Part shown: in pieces, positions 30,194-38,711 of the stretch | How positions within the stretch are numbered: position 1 is the stretch's first letter | Layout: every line of letters begins with the position of its first letter | Assembly (NCBI RefSeq): GCF_015326965.1 | Contig: NZ_CP017659.1 | Coordinates: 4,382,501 to 4,446,500, forward strand | DNA: 64,000 bases | Reading direction: 5' to 3' | Source of the DNA: Paenibacillus sp. JZ16 | GTDB taxonomy: Bacteria > Bacillota > Bacilli > Paenibacillales > Paenibacillaceae | The notes under the pieces: generated by a model | What the model was told of the DNA's origin: nothing | Database searches by the model: none | Seen by the model: only the letters and a program-made list of their open reading frames with translations | Translations under genes and position numbers: made by a program

Positions 30194-31262
30194 CAAGGCA
30201 TGGAAGACGTTTATTGTATCCATCACAGCAGTACTATCCATGTCGATGATCGCTGCGTGCGGAAACGACAAGACTAAGGGAACCGAAGATGATAATAGCA
30301 AAGTTATCGTCAAATATAAGGGTGGAGAAATTACCGAGAAGGAATTTGATCTGGAACAGCGCATGATTCAGTTCATGTCCCCGGAATACGCCCAATTTTT
30401 ACAAATGGATGAATTTAAGGAGTATTTGGCGAAACAGGGGGTAGCCTATGAATACCTGTACGCCAAAGCTGACGATAAAGCGAAGGAAGCTGCCGGGAAG
30501 CAAGCGGATGATTTGTTAAAGCAGCAGAAGAGCGGAATGGGCGAGGAGCAGTTTAAAGCTGCTCTGGAATCGCAGAAATTGACGGAAGACGACCTCAAAA
30601 ATTATATGCTTCGCGTCATGACCGTCATGGAGCACGAGAAGAATCAGGTAAAAGAAGAGGATATCAAGAAGGAATTCGATGCGAACAAGAAGGATTATAC
30701 CAACATTAGCGTTCGTCATGTCCTGATTGGTTTTAAAGATACCGAAGGCAAGGAGAGACCTGAGGGAGAGGCGCTCAAAATTGCCAAGGAAGTACAGTCC
30801 AAGCTGAATAAAGGGGAGGATTTTGCTGCTTTGGCGAAGGAATACTCCCAGGACCCGGGCTCCAAGGACAGCGGGGGTCTGTACGAGAACAAACCCGCAG
30901 GCAGCTGGGTGCCTCAATTCAAGGAAAAGGCCTTAACGCTGGAACTGAACAAAATCAGCGATCCGGTAGAAACCGATTACGGCTACCATGTCATGAAAGT
31001 GGAGAAGCGTGAGGAAGTGTCTTACGACAAACTGCCTGCCGATCAGAAGGAAGGCATTCGAAATGAGCTGGCTTCGGCGAAGATTGACAACTTCATGCAG
31101 AATGAGCTTAACGACCTGATTGAGAGCATGAATCTTCCGAAAAGCGAGAATGCGGACAAGCCTGCCGAGGGCACGGGAGACCAGAAGACAGACGGTACAA
31201 CCGACAAACCGGCGGAAGGTGATCAAACACCGGATGCAGGCAAGGACGACACAGGTAAATAA
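30177..31262 (+). CDS. PrsA/SurA-like peptidyl-prolyl isomerase lipoprotein
   Basis: An extracytoplasmic folding factor anchored by lipid. Signal peptide with lipobox MIAAC (Cys at residue 27); SurA-N-like helical region (about 60-165); one parvulin (PpiC) domain (about 175-270) with VRHVLIGF, FAALAKEYSQDPGSKDSGG and DPVETDYGYHVMKV; then an acidic, Pro/Thr/Asp-rich repetitive tail from about 325 that may span the wall. 361 residues. It overlaps the end of mfd by 17 nt, so translation is probably coupled. A second, single-pass foldase-like gene lies at 53111. Which client proteins it serves cannot be read from sequence. Confidence 0.9.
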   Translation: MPSRNNKAWKTFIVSITAVLSMSMIAACGNDKTKGTEDDNSKVIVKYKGGEITEKEFDLEQRMIQFMSPEYAQFLQMDEFKEYLAKQGVAYEYLYAKADDKAKEAAGKQADDLLKQQKSGMGEEQFKAALESQKLTEDDLKNYMLRVMTVMEHEKNQVKEEDIKKEFDANKKDYTNISVRHVLIGFKDTEGKERPEGEALKIAKEVQSKLNKGEDFAALAKEYSQDPGSKDSGGLYENKPAGSWVPQFKEKALTLELNKISDPVETDYGYHVMKVEKREEVSYDKLPADQKEGIRNELASAKIDNFMQNELNDLIESMNLPKSENADKPAEGTGDQKTDGTTDKPAEGDQTPDAGKDDTGK

Positions 31263-31356
31263 GCCCGCAGACAAGCGGTCGGGCAATGATATTGTAATGC
31301 GTTGGGGCAATGCCGGATGTATGGCCAGCGCACGCAAGAAATGGTGGGATCTTCGA

Positions 31357-31395
31357 ATCCATAACGTGCGAAATCGCGCGTTATGGATTTTTTCT
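31357..31395 (+). terminator. Intrinsic terminator after the PrsA-like gene
   Basis: AATCCATAACGTGCG pairs with CGCGCGTTATGGATT (one wobble), followed by TTTTTC. Confidence 0.9.
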
Positions 31396-31462
31396 CCCCT
31401 GACGTCAGTCTCTTTCGAATGATATTTATTTTGGATTTCGCAACCAACAGAGGGTAGATGAT

Positions 31463-31492
31463 GTATAAGGAATTGGGAATGGATGAATACTA
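31463..31492 (+). promoter_or_regulatory. Possible spoVT promoter (sigma-G type)
   Basis: GTATA (31463-31467), an 18-bp spacer and AATACTA (31486-31492), one mismatch from CATACTA. spoVT is sigma-G dependent in B. subtilis. Apart from this and the terminator at 31357, the 326-bp gap 31263-31588 shows nothing. Confidence 0.45.
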
Positions 31493-31588
31493 TGGTCAGA
31501 CATTAACTCTTATATACCTGGGGACATCCTCTTCCCGAATGGAACAGTAGTTGAAAAATCTTCTTATGAAAGTGGGGCAACAAGTGAC

Positions 31589-32131
31589 ATGAAAGCTACT
31601 GGTATCGTCCGCCGTATTGATGACCTCGGGCGCGTGGTCATTCCAAAAGAAATTAGACGCACACTGCGGATTCGCGAAGGCGACCCGCTGGAAATTTTCG
31701 TTGACCGGGATGGAGAAGTCATTCTGAAGAAATATTCACCGATCGGTGAGTTGGGTGATTTTGCGAAGGAATATGCAGAGTCCCTTTATGAGAGCACAGG
31801 TCACATCACGATCATATCGGACCGTGATACATTTATCGCCGTAGCAGGCGGCTCCAAGAAGGAGTATTTGGACAAGCCAATCGGCAACCTTCTGGAAAAC
31901 TGCATGGAAAATCGCAAGACAGTGCTGGAAAGCAACAGCGGTACGTATGAGATCAGCAAAGACAATCCGGAAACTCTGTCCGCATTTGTCGCTGCGCCTA
32001 TCATTGCTGGTGGAGACCCGATTGGCAGTGTTGTGCTGCTGAACAAGGATGAATCCGTGAACATGGGTGAGATGGAAGTGAAGATGTCTGAAACTGCTGC
32101 AGGCTTCCTCGGCAAGCAAATGGAACAGTAA
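31589..32131 (+). CDS. spoVT: Stage V sporulation regulator SpoVT
   Basis: Forespore regulator that tunes sigma-G genes. The N-terminal swapped-hairpin AbrB-type domain (MKATGIVRRIDDLGRVVIPKEIRRTLRI, residues 1-28 onward to about 52) binds DNA; the C-terminal GAF-like domain (about 58-178) includes HITIISDRDTFIAVAG and IAGGDPIGSVVLL. 180 residues, near the usual 178. The start is fixed by AGTGGGG upstream and by the domain. Position after mfd is conserved. Confidence 0.96.
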   Translation: MKATGIVRRIDDLGRVVIPKEIRRTLRIREGDPLEIFVDRDGEVILKKYSPIGELGDFAKEYAESLYESTGHITIISDRDTFIAVAGGSKKEYLDKPIGNLLENCMENRKTVLESNSGTYEISKDNPETLSAFVAAPIIAGGDPIGSVVLLNKDESVNMGEMEVKMSETAAGFLGKQMEQ

Positions 32132-32158
32132 GACGAGGACATGAATCCTTGGATGGAG

Positions 32159-32209
32159 ACTCCCGCTGAACGTTGATCACAGGTCAATCGGCAGCTGGGA
32201 GTTTTTGTT
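32159..32209 (+). terminator. Intrinsic terminator after spoVT
   Basis: ACTCCC plus GCTG pair with CAGC plus GGGAGT around a long loop; TTTTTG follows. Confidence 0.75.
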
Positions 32210-32224
32210 GTCCGGTTTCTTTTT

Positions 32225-32254
32225 TTGTACCACGCTCACACCCTTGGTTATAAT
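32225..32254 (+). promoter_or_regulatory. Promoter upstream of the flippase gene
   Basis: TTGTAC (32225-32230), an 18-bp spacer and TATAAT (32249-32254). Predicted start near 32261, about 70 nt before the chosen ATG. Confidence 0.65.
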
Positions 32255-32330
32255 GATGTACATATGGCAGCATCTGAATGATGATGGGTCTATATTTACG
32301 GAAAAAGAAACTAGGGGATTGGAAGAGGAT

Positions 32331-34010
32331 ATGAAACCAGATCAAACAGGGGCAAGGCTTCTACAGGGAGCGTTTATTCTCAGTGCGGCCGCGCTTTTGT
32401 CCAAATTGATTGGCACACTGCAAAAAATACCGCTGCAAAATATGGGCGGGGATGCCGTCTTTGGCATCTACAATACGGTTTATCCGTTCTATATGATGAT
32501 CATTACGATAGCGGCCGTCGGTTTCCCCGCAGCGGTCTCCAAATATGTGGCAGAATATGAGGCTGAAGGGCGCACAGAGGACGGTCATCGCCTGCTCCGC
32601 CTGTCATCCGCCTCGTTGGTGCTGTTCGGTCTGATTCTCGGCTTGCTGATGTATGTCTGCGCTCCGTGGATCGGGATGTGGATCGGAAGCAGTCAGGTTG
32701 TACCCGCCCTCCGCGCAGGCGCGTTGGCGCTGGCATTCGTGCCTTGGATGTCGGTCCTCCGCGGTTATTTTCAAGGGCTGCACAATATGGTGCCGACGGC
32801 GATTTCCCAGATTACGGAGCAAGTTGTCCGTGTCGGGGTTATGATTGTGCTGCTCCTTTACATGATACGGGCCGGCGCCGATTCCGACATGATTGCCGCC
32901 GGGGCCCTGCTAGGATCTGCTGCCGGTGGTGCTGCCGGTCTGGTGGTGATGGGAATCTACTGGCGCAAGCATCTCCGGGGAACTCGGAGTAAAGCACAAG
33001 GAAAAGTTGTCTACGGAATCAGAGCAGCGGGTATGAACGAAACGAGGATGCGTGCCGATGTATCTAGAGAGGGAGCAGGTGTTCTGCTTGGACGCCTGCT
33101 TGCTTATGGAATTCCGGTCTGTCTTAGTCTGCTCGCGGTTCCGCTGATTGGACTGGTGGATACCTTCACGGTGCCCCGGTTATTGACATCCGGCGGACTG
33201 GGCGAAGCAATGGCTATGGCAGAGTTTGGGGTCTATAACCGCGGACTGCCGCTTGTCCAGCTGGTTACGATGCTGGCTACTTCGTTGTCGGTTCTGTTTA
33301 TCCCTGCCCTGGCAGAGGCCAAGTTCAAGGGAGAGTCCAGCCGGGTTGCAAGCCAAACCCGCATGGCCCTCCGCTGGTTTTGGCTGATCGGGATGACGGC
33401 TTCCGTAGGCTTGGCAGTGCTGGCTGAGCCGATTAACGTTATGCTGTACGAGGATGCCGCAGGAACGGTGACGATGCAGGTGATTGCCTTTACAGCCGCC
33501 GGGGGTACGCTGAGCACGATTACAGCCGCGCTGCTTCAAGGCATCGGCATTGTAAAGGCCCCGGCGGTTCATCTGCTGGCTGCGGCAGGGCTCAAGCTGC
33601 TGCTCAACCTGCTGCTGGTGCCGCAGTTTGGCATTACCGGCGCAGCTATCGCCGGCGTGGCCGCGCATCTGACCGCCGCCGCGCTCAACCTCGCGCTGCT
33701 CTCGCGAAGCGCCGGCGCCCGCCTTGACGCCGGCGGCATGCTTGCGAGGACGCTGCCGGTCCTCGCCGCGGTGGCGCTGGCCGCCTGGGCCGCAGGTGAG
33801 GCAGCTGGCGGCATTCTGGCGGCGGCCGGCTTCGCCCCAGGTCGCCTCACCCACGCGGCAGCGGGCCTGAGCGGCGTCGCGGCCGGATGCGGCGCCTTCC
33901 TTATCGGCGCCGCGCTCACGAAGCTCCTCACCGAGGAGGAGCTTCGGATGCTGCCGAAGGTCGGAAGACCACTGGCAGCCTTCTTGCGGGCCCTGCGTAT
34001 GCTGCGCTGA
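32331..34010 (+). CDS. MurJ/SpoVB-like polysaccharide flippase (YabM)
   Basis: A multi-pass membrane protein of the MOP superfamily, similar to B. subtilis YabM and SpoVB, which are implicated in moving lipid-linked wall or cortex precursors across the membrane. About 14 hydrophobic segments are visible; GAFILSAAALLSKLIGTLQKIPL at the start and the GVYNRGLPLVQ/RMALR segments are typical. 559 residues from ATG 32331; the site upstream (GGAAGAGG) is rather close, and an in-frame TTG at 32319 is possible. The C-terminal quarter (about 33650-33960) is very GC-rich and Ala-rich. The lipid substrate is not known. Confidence 0.88.
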   Translation: MKPDQTGARLLQGAFILSAAALLSKLIGTLQKIPLQNMGGDAVFGIYNTVYPFYMMIITIAAVGFPAAVSKYVAEYEAEGRTEDGHRLLRLSSASLVLFGLILGLLMYVCAPWIGMWIGSSQVVPALRAGALALAFVPWMSVLRGYFQGLHNMVPTAISQITEQVVRVGVMIVLLLYMIRAGADSDMIAAGALLGSAAGGAAGLVVMGIYWRKHLRGTRSKAQGKVVYGIRAAGMNETRMRADVSREGAGVLLGRLLAYGIPVCLSLLAVPLIGLVDTFTVPRLLTSGGLGEAMAMAEFGVYNRGLPLVQLVTMLATSLSVLFIPALAEAKFKGESSRVASQTRMALRWFWLIGMTASVGLAVLAEPINVMLYEDAAGTVTMQVIAFTAAGGTLSTITAALLQGIGIVKAPAVHLLAAAGLKLLLNLLLVPQFGITGAAIAGVAAHLTAAALNLALLSRSAGARLDAGGMLARTLPVLAAVALAAWAAGEAAGGILAAAGFAPGRLTHAAAGLSGVAAGCGAFLIGAALTKLLTEEELRMLPKVGRPLAAFLRALRMLR

Positions 34011-34103
34011 ACCGGGCCGATTGTGAGATGTTTGATCTTCTGTGCTATAGTAGTGTACGATAATGACGTCGACAAGGCGGACGAAGACGAAAGGAAGTAG
34101 CGT

Positions 34104-35618
34104 ATGAGTGCATCCATTACGGTGGTCGGCTTGGGTTCTGGCAATCCGGATCGATTGACGATAGGTATCATAAAAACCATGCAGCGGGCATCGAAGGTGT
34201 ATGTGCGTACATTATCTCATCCCGTCATTGCTGCGTTGAATGAATTCCAGATTGAACCGGAATCGTTTGACCATGTGTATGAAGCGTATGACACCTTTCC
34301 CGAGGTGTACGAATCCATTGCATCCGCGCTAATCAACTTGGCCAAAGCTGCTGAGGAGGATCGCGAGATTGTCTACGCGGTGCCCGGGCATCCCATGGTA
34401 GCGGAGGCAACGGTTCGGTTATTACGGGAACGCTGCCCGGGAGAGCATGTGACGCTTACGGTGCTCGGCGGTGAGAGTTTTCTGGACGAGGCCTTCGTTC
34501 GCCTTGGTTTCGATCCCATTGAGGGCTTCCAGCTTCTCGATGCGGCTGAGCTTCGGGCAAGCGTCATCCAGCCGCAGCTGCATACCCTGATCGGCCAGGT
34601 GTATGACATGTTTACGGCTTCGGAAGTTAAACTGGCGCTGATGGAGCTGTATCCGGACGATTATCCAGTCATTGTCGGCCATGCGCTGGGCGTTGAGGGC
34701 GAAGAAGCGATACAGCAAGTACCGCTCTTTGAACTCGATCGCATCGACGGCTACGGGAATTTGTCGCTGATCTACGTACCCCGAAGCGATGACAGCACGT
34801 TAAGGCAGCGAACGTTTGCCCGGCTCCATGAGATCGTTGGCATTCTCCGCAGTCCTGAAGGCTGTCCGTGGGACCGCGAGCAGACCCACGAATCCATCCG
34901 CAAAAATCTCATCGAAGAAACCTATGAGGTATTGGAGACGATTGATGAGGATGATCCTGAGCATATGCAGGAAGAACTTGGGGATCTGCTGCTGCAGATT
35001 ATGCTGCATTCCCAGATGGAAGAGGAGCTCGGTACCTTTACGGTGTATGATGTCATTCAAGCGCTGAATGACAAGCTGATCTTCCGCCACCCGCATGTCT
35101 TTGGCGAGAGCAGCGCCAAAGACGCGCAATCTGCCCTGCAGAACTGGGAGCAGATGAAAGCGGAAGAGAAGCGTCGCAAGGGGCTCTCACCTGAGAAAGC
35201 CTCGGCGCTGGATGGCATCCCGCGGGATCTTCCCGCCTTGATGAAGGCGTACAAGCTCCAGAAGAAGGCATCCAAGGTTGGTTTCGATTGGGATAATATC
35301 GAAGGTGTGTTCCAGAAGATTGAAGAGGAACTCGGTGAACTGAGGCAGGCGGTGACCGAGGGCCAGTCTGATGAGGACACAGCACTAGAGCTCGGCGATC
35401 TGCTGTTCGCGGTCTCCAATGCGGCAAGATTTATCGGTGCGGATCCGGAAGAGGCGCTCTCGAGAACGAACCGAAAGTTTGTCAGTCGCTTCAGCTACAT
35501 AGAGGAGAAGCTTGCCGCCCAGGGGAAAACCTTGCAGGAAAGTACTCTGGACGAGATGGAAGCCCTATGGCAGGCCGCTAAATCGGGATCGGCACAAAAC
35601 GGCGGTATCGACGTGTGA
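34104..35618 (+). CDS. yabN: TP-methylase / MazG fusion protein YabN
   Basis: A 504-residue fusion. N-terminal tetrapyrrole-methylase-like domain (about 1-230) opens with ITVVGLGSGNPDRLT and has YAVPGHPMVAE; its substrate is unknown. C-terminal nucleoside triphosphate pyrophosphohydrolase MazG (about 240-490) has two repeats: CPWDREQTHESIRKNLIEETYEV with EELGDLLLQ, then KIEEELGELRQAV with ELGDLLFAVSN, the acidic metal ligands. MazG enzymes clear noncanonical or stress-related NTPs. ATG with AAAGGAAG upstream. A hairpin GTGAAAAG-GGCAA-CTTTTCAC spans the stop codon region (about 35615-35635) but lacks a T-run on this strand. Confidence 0.94.
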   Translation: MSASITVVGLGSGNPDRLTIGIIKTMQRASKVYVRTLSHPVIAALNEFQIEPESFDHVYEAYDTFPEVYESIASALINLAKAAEEDREIVYAVPGHPMVAEATVRLLRERCPGEHVTLTVLGGESFLDEAFVRLGFDPIEGFQLLDAAELRASVIQPQLHTLIGQVYDMFTASEVKLALMELYPDDYPVIVGHALGVEGEEAIQQVPLFELDRIDGYGNLSLIYVPRSDDSTLRQRTFARLHEIVGILRSPEGCPWDREQTHESIRKNLIEETYEVLETIDEDDPEHMQEELGDLLLQIMLHSQMEEELGTFTVYDVIQALNDKLIFRHPHVFGESSAKDAQSALQNWEQMKAEEKRRKGLSPEKASALDGIPRDLPALMKAYKLQKKASKVGFDWDNIEGVFQKIEEELGELRQAVTEGQSDEDTALELGDLLFAVSNAARFIGADPEEALSRTNRKFVSRFSYIEEKLAAQGKTLQESTLDEMEALWQAAKSGSAQNGGIDV

Positions 35619-35784
35619 AAAGGGCAACTTTTCACGTAAAAAATAAAAAAATAGGGATTTGCGGCAGGAATTCCGCAAGGCATCCAGAATAATCATTAAT
35701 GGTGAAATCTTGCAGGTTGCAAGGCGGTTTAACCGAATAACCGTAAAATCTTATATTTTTCTGATAATTGGGAGGATTTAATTC

Positions 35785-36057
35785 ATGAACAAAACAGATC
35801 TGATCAACAACATTTCCGGTAAAAGCGGTTTGACAAAAAAAGACGTAGAGAACGTCCTGAACGGCTTCCTTGGTGAAATCACTGAAGCTTTGGCTAATGG
35901 CGATAAAGTTCAATTGATCGGCTTTGGTACATTCGAAACTCGCAAGCGCGCTGGACGTACTGGCCGCAACCCGCAAACGGGTAACACGATCGAAATTCCA
36001 GAATCCAACGTTCCTGCGTTCAAGGCAGGTAACAAGCTTAAAGAAGCCGTAAAATAA
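35785..36057 (+). CDS. hup: Nucleoid protein HU
   Basis: A 90-residue DNA-bending histone-like protein. MNKTDLINNISGKSGLTKKDVENVLNG is the dimerising helical part; GFGTFETRKRAGRTGRNPQTGNTIEIPES is the DNA-binding arm with the NPQTG tip; AFKAGNKLKEAVK closes it. ATG with GGGAGGA upstream. Its stop overlaps the rqcP start by one base (TAATG). HU is not at this place in B. subtilis. A possible promoter is TTTAAC-18 bp-TATATT near 35728-35757, not strong. Confidence 0.97.
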   Translation: MNKTDLINNISGKSGLTKKDVENVLNGFLGEITEALANGDKVQLIGFGTFETRKRAGRTGRNPQTGNTIEIPESNVPAFKAGNKLKEAVK

Positions 36058-36335
36058 TGCGCGTCGATAAATTCCTGAAAGTATCGAGGTTAATCAAGCG
36101 GCGTACCGTAGCGAAAGATGTATCGGATCAAGGTCGGGTGCTGATCAATGGCCGCGAGGCCAAGCCGAGCAGCACGGTTAAATTGGGCGACGAGATCACC
36201 GTCCAGTTTGGCCAGAAGCTGGTGACCGTCCGGGTCGAGCGTCTTACCGAGACAACCCGTAAAGATGAGGCGACCAGCCTCTACACCTTGGTCAAGGAAG
36301 AACCGATCGTTAAAGATCGCGGATTGGACTGGTAA
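36057..36335 (+). CDS. rqcP: Ribosome quality control protein RqcP (YabO)
   Basis: An S4-domain RNA-binding protein that works with RqcH on stalled 50S subunits, where it helps translocation during poly-alanine tailing. The S4 fold is plain: MRVDKFLKVSRLIKRRTVAKDVSDQGRV with INGREAKPSSTVKLGDEI. 92 residues. It shares one base with the HU stop codon, so the two are translated in tandem. A terminator follows. Confidence 0.95.
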   Translation: MRVDKFLKVSRLIKRRTVAKDVSDQGRVLINGREAKPSSTVKLGDEITVQFGQKLVTVRVERLTETTRKDEATSLYTLVKEEPIVKDRGLDW

Positions 36336-36356
36336 GCAGCCCAAAGCCGTTCCATC

Positions 36357-36397
36357 AAACGTCCCTCTCACCATATGGTGTGGGGGGCGTTTTTATG
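36357..36397 (+). terminator. Intrinsic terminator after rqcP
   Basis: AACG-CCC-CACCAT pairs with the ATGGTG-GGG-CGTT side, followed by TTTTTAT. Confidence 0.85.
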
Positions 36398-36553
36398 TTT
36401 ATCATGGATGTATAAACGATTGGAACTCCTGCTCTCTTTCTTTCGCCTGGCTTTCGTCGCAGCGTCACGATCATTCCTGAGGCGGTTGTTCTTCTTCCGG
36501 TTCTAAAGACAGGCACCTTCCCATAAGCTATTGTTAAAGGAGGGGTACATGCC

Positions 36554-36835
36554 ATGATCGACCAAGGGAAGGGTAAGTTTCATGACCTGCGGATGCAGAA
36601 CCGGAAGCTGCTGGACATAACGGGTGTCCAAAATGTGGAGAGCTTTGACAGTGAAGAATTTCTGCTTCAAACCGAGCTTGGGCATCTCACCATTCGGGGG
36701 CAAAATTTACATATTAAAAATCTCAGCCTGGAAGAGGGGCTTTTGTCGATTGAAGGTCAGGTGCATTCACTGATTTATTTGAATCCCGGTTCGCAGACCA
36801 AGAACAAGAGTCTGCTGGGTAAGCTGTTTAAATGA
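36554..36835 (+). CDS. yabP: Sporulation protein YabP
   Basis: A 93-residue protein of the YabP/YqfC family, all-beta in composition, required for sporulation in B. subtilis by an unknown mechanism. The core reads LDITGVQNVESFDSEEFLLQTELGHLTIRGQNLHI, which is typical. The start at 36554 follows AAAGGAGGGG. The stop overlaps yabQ (ATGA). In B. subtilis this pair is expressed in the mother cell from sigma-E; I see no convincing sigma-E promoter in 36398-36553. Confidence 0.94.
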   Translation: MIDQGKGKFHDLRMQNRKLLDITGVQNVESFDSEEFLLQTELGHLTIRGQNLHIKNLSLEEGLLSIEGQVHSLIYLNPGSQTKNKSLLGKLFK

Positions 36836-37401
36836 ACCCCAGCGTACAATGGATCACGCTGCTCTGGATGCTCTTCTCCGGAGCAGCGATGGGAGTCGCC
36901 TTTGACAGCTACCGGGTGCTGGCAGGGCAGCTCCGTTTCCCGCGATGGTCCAAGCATACCCTGGACTTCCTTTACTGGATTGCGGCAGCCTTCTTCATTT
37001 TTCGCATGTTGTACGTGACCAATGACGGTCAACTGCGTTTTTATGTGTTTGTGGGCCTGTTTATAGGGGTTTGGATCTATTTTTTATTATGGAGTGTCAT
37101 AACCCAGCGTTTTGTGGTAATGTTAATTCAAGTGACAAAAGGCTTAATGGCCTTTTTGTACAAGCTGTTCCGTATGTTAGTGTGGAATCCCATCAAAGGA
37201 CTCCTAATGCTCATCTTGGGATTGTTAAGGTTTCTATGGAAGTTTCTCCTGTCGCTGTTGCGTTTAGTCCTTAAATGCCTCATGCCTTTTTGGCGACTCT
37301 TGAAATGGATGCTGAGACCGATCACATCCAGAGTCAGGCTGCCGGCATGGAGCAAGCAACTCGCGGACAAGGTTATTAAGGCGTGGAAGCGCTGGTTTTA
37401 G
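36832..37401 (+). CDS. yabQ: Sporulation membrane protein YabQ
   Basis: A 189-residue membrane protein; in B. subtilis it localises to the outer forespore membrane and is needed for cortex formation. Hydrophobic segments at about 8-27, 41-60 and 67-88 are followed by a long amphipathic region rich in Leu, Phe, Trp, Lys and Arg (about 100-189), basic throughout. Start overlaps yabP by four bases; the stop is just upstream of divIC, whose ribosome-binding site overlaps it. Confidence 0.93.
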   Translation: MNPSVQWITLLWMLFSGAAMGVAFDSYRVLAGQLRFPRWSKHTLDFLYWIAAAFFIFRMLYVTNDGQLRFYVFVGLFIGVWIYFLLWSVITQRFVVMLIQVTKGLMAFLYKLFRMLVWNPIKGLLMLILGLLRFLWKFLLSLLRLVLKCLMPFWRLLKWMLRPITSRVRLPAWSKQLADKVIKAWKRWF

Positions 37402-37412
37402 GAGGTATGGTC

Positions 37413-37763
37413 ATGGGAAGATTTGCTGATCCGTCGAAGCAGGCTCCCCAACAAACCAAGACAAAGAACAAGGGCGCACGCCGGCGTAAAAAAATGTTTG
37501 TGGCGATGATGGCGCTGTTTTTGATCTGGGCAGGTTCAACGCTCTGGTCCCAGAATGACCGCATCCGTAATCAGAACGAAGCGCTTGCTCAAAAGCAAGA
37601 GGATTATAAGTCCGTTGAACAGTCGCTAATCCAGATTACTCATGAAGTGGAGCGATTGAAGGACCCTGAATATATCGGGCAGATTGCCCGCAAGAAGTTT
37701 GGACTGTATCTGCCAAATGAGACGCCGATCATTCAGCCCCAAAATTCGGGCGAAAAGCCGTAA
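37413..37763 (+). CDS. divIC: Cell division protein DivIC (FtsB family)
   Basis: Bitopic septum protein that partners FtsL and DivIB. A basic cytosolic N-terminus (KTKNKGARRRKKM, about 14-27), one membrane span (about 28-45), and an extracytoplasmic coiled coil (about 48-85) ending in the conserved DPEYIGQIARKKFGL segment. 116 residues from ATG 37413, which lies 7 nt after TTAGGAGG; the ATG at 37407 is too close. The AGGAGG overlaps the yabQ stop, implying coupled translation. Confidence 0.94.
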   Translation: MGRFADPSKQAPQQTKTKNKGARRRKKMFVAMMALFLIWAGSTLWSQNDRIRNQNEALAQKQEDYKSVEQSLIQITHEVERLKDPEYIGQIARKKFGLYLPNETPIIQPQNSGEKP

Positions 37764-37772
37764 TTAGGCATG

Positions 37773-37813
37773 ACAGACGTCTGTTGACCTTGTTTAGGTC
37801 ATTATCGTATAAT
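37773..37813 (+). promoter_or_regulatory. yabR promoter with overlapping palindrome
   Basis: TTGACC (37784-37789), an 18-bp spacer and TATAAT (37808-37813). The perfect 12-bp palindrome ACAGACGTCTGT (37773-37784) ends on the first base of the -35 element and could be an operator. Confidence 0.65.
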
Positions 37814-37877
37814 CAAATCACCGCAGCGCGATTTCTAAATCGGACTGTATATTTTTAAGGGAGGATCATTTTATTCT

Positions 37878-38366
37878 ATGGCAATTGAAGTGGGCACCAA
37901 GTTAGAGGGCAAGGTGACAGGCATAACGCATTTTGGAGCATTTGTGGATCTGTCAGGAGGTGTCACGGGTCTCGTTCACATCTCGGAGATCGCCGACAAT
38001 TACGTTAAGGATGTCAACGATCATTTGAAAATCAACGACGTCGTTACCGTGAAGGTGATTAATGTCGACAAGGACGGCAAGATCGGTCTTTCGATCAAGC
38101 AGGCTGTCGACAAGCCGGCTTCCGAAAGTCGTCCACCCCGCGCACCGAGACCGGAACGCAGTGGAGGCGGCGGAGAACGATTCGGAGGTGGCGGTGGTGG
38201 AGGATTCAACCGTGAACGCGGCGGACGCCCGTTTAAGCCTGCGGCCAACAAGCCTTCATTTGAGGATAAAATGTCACGCTTCCTAAAAGACAGTGAAGAA
38301 CGGATCTCTTCGCTTAAGAAGAATACGGAAGGCAAACGCGGTGGACGCGGAGCCAAACGTATGTAA
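37878..38366 (+). CDS. yabR: S1-domain RNA-binding protein YabR
   Basis: A 162-residue protein. An N-terminal S1 OB-fold domain (residues 1-75: GTKLEGKVTGITHFGAFVDL, GLVHISEI, VKVINVDKDGKIGLSIKQ) binds RNA. It continues into a disordered Gly/Arg/Pro-rich linker (about 80-125, with runs of G flanked by R) and a charged tail ending RGGRGAKRM, an RGG-like composition that commonly adds RNA affinity. ATG with AAGGGAGGA about 13 nt upstream. The molecular target is not known. Confidence 0.93.
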   Translation: MAIEVGTKLEGKVTGITHFGAFVDLSGGVTGLVHISEIADNYVKDVNDHLKINDVVTVKVINVDKDGKIGLSIKQAVDKPASESRPPRAPRPERSGGGGERFGGGGGGGFNRERGGRPFKPAANKPSFEDKMSRFLKDSEERISSLKKNTEGKRGGRGAKRM

Positions 38367-38385
38367 TTCGATAAAATATAAACTG

Positions 38386-38419
38386 ACCGCAGAGGGAAAT
38401 CGCCTTCTGCGGTTTTTTT
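38386..38419 (+). terminator. Intrinsic terminator after yabR
   Basis: ACCGCAGA and TCTGCGGT stem followed by seven T. Confidence 0.9.
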
Positions 38420-38605
38420 GTCGTTGCATCCAAGGGTACGACAGGTTCCTACGCAATTTACGGCGCTGTCGTATGGAATGAGCACGGAATGTCCGCCTCA
38501 ATTCGGGAAATGATCCGCAAGAATGCTGCAGGCTTGACCCGTGGAAACACCGCTGGGCGCGGGGGATGGACGCTCTTTTCCCGAACGTTCGCAAGACACG
38601 TTGAT

Positions 38606-38673
38606 TTTGTCGGAAATTTCTTTCGGGCTTGTCCGGTGTTCTGACAAACTTTCCTGAACAGGGGTTTTATAAT
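38606..38673 (+). promoter_or_regulatory. spoIIE promoter, Spo0A-type with long spacer
   Basis: CTGACA (38641-38646) and TATAAT (38668-38673) are 21 bp apart. This over-long spacing is the known hallmark of Spo0A-activated sigma-A promoters such as B. subtilis spoIIE and spoIIG. Spo0A-box-like words flank the -35: TTTTGTCGGAA (38605-38615) and, reversed, TTCTGACAAA (38639-38648). The remainder of the 345-bp gap 38367-38711 shows only the yabR terminator. Confidence 0.7.
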
Positions 38674-38711
38674 GGGACCAACAAATTCGTGAAGAATGGG
38701 GTGCCAGCGTA

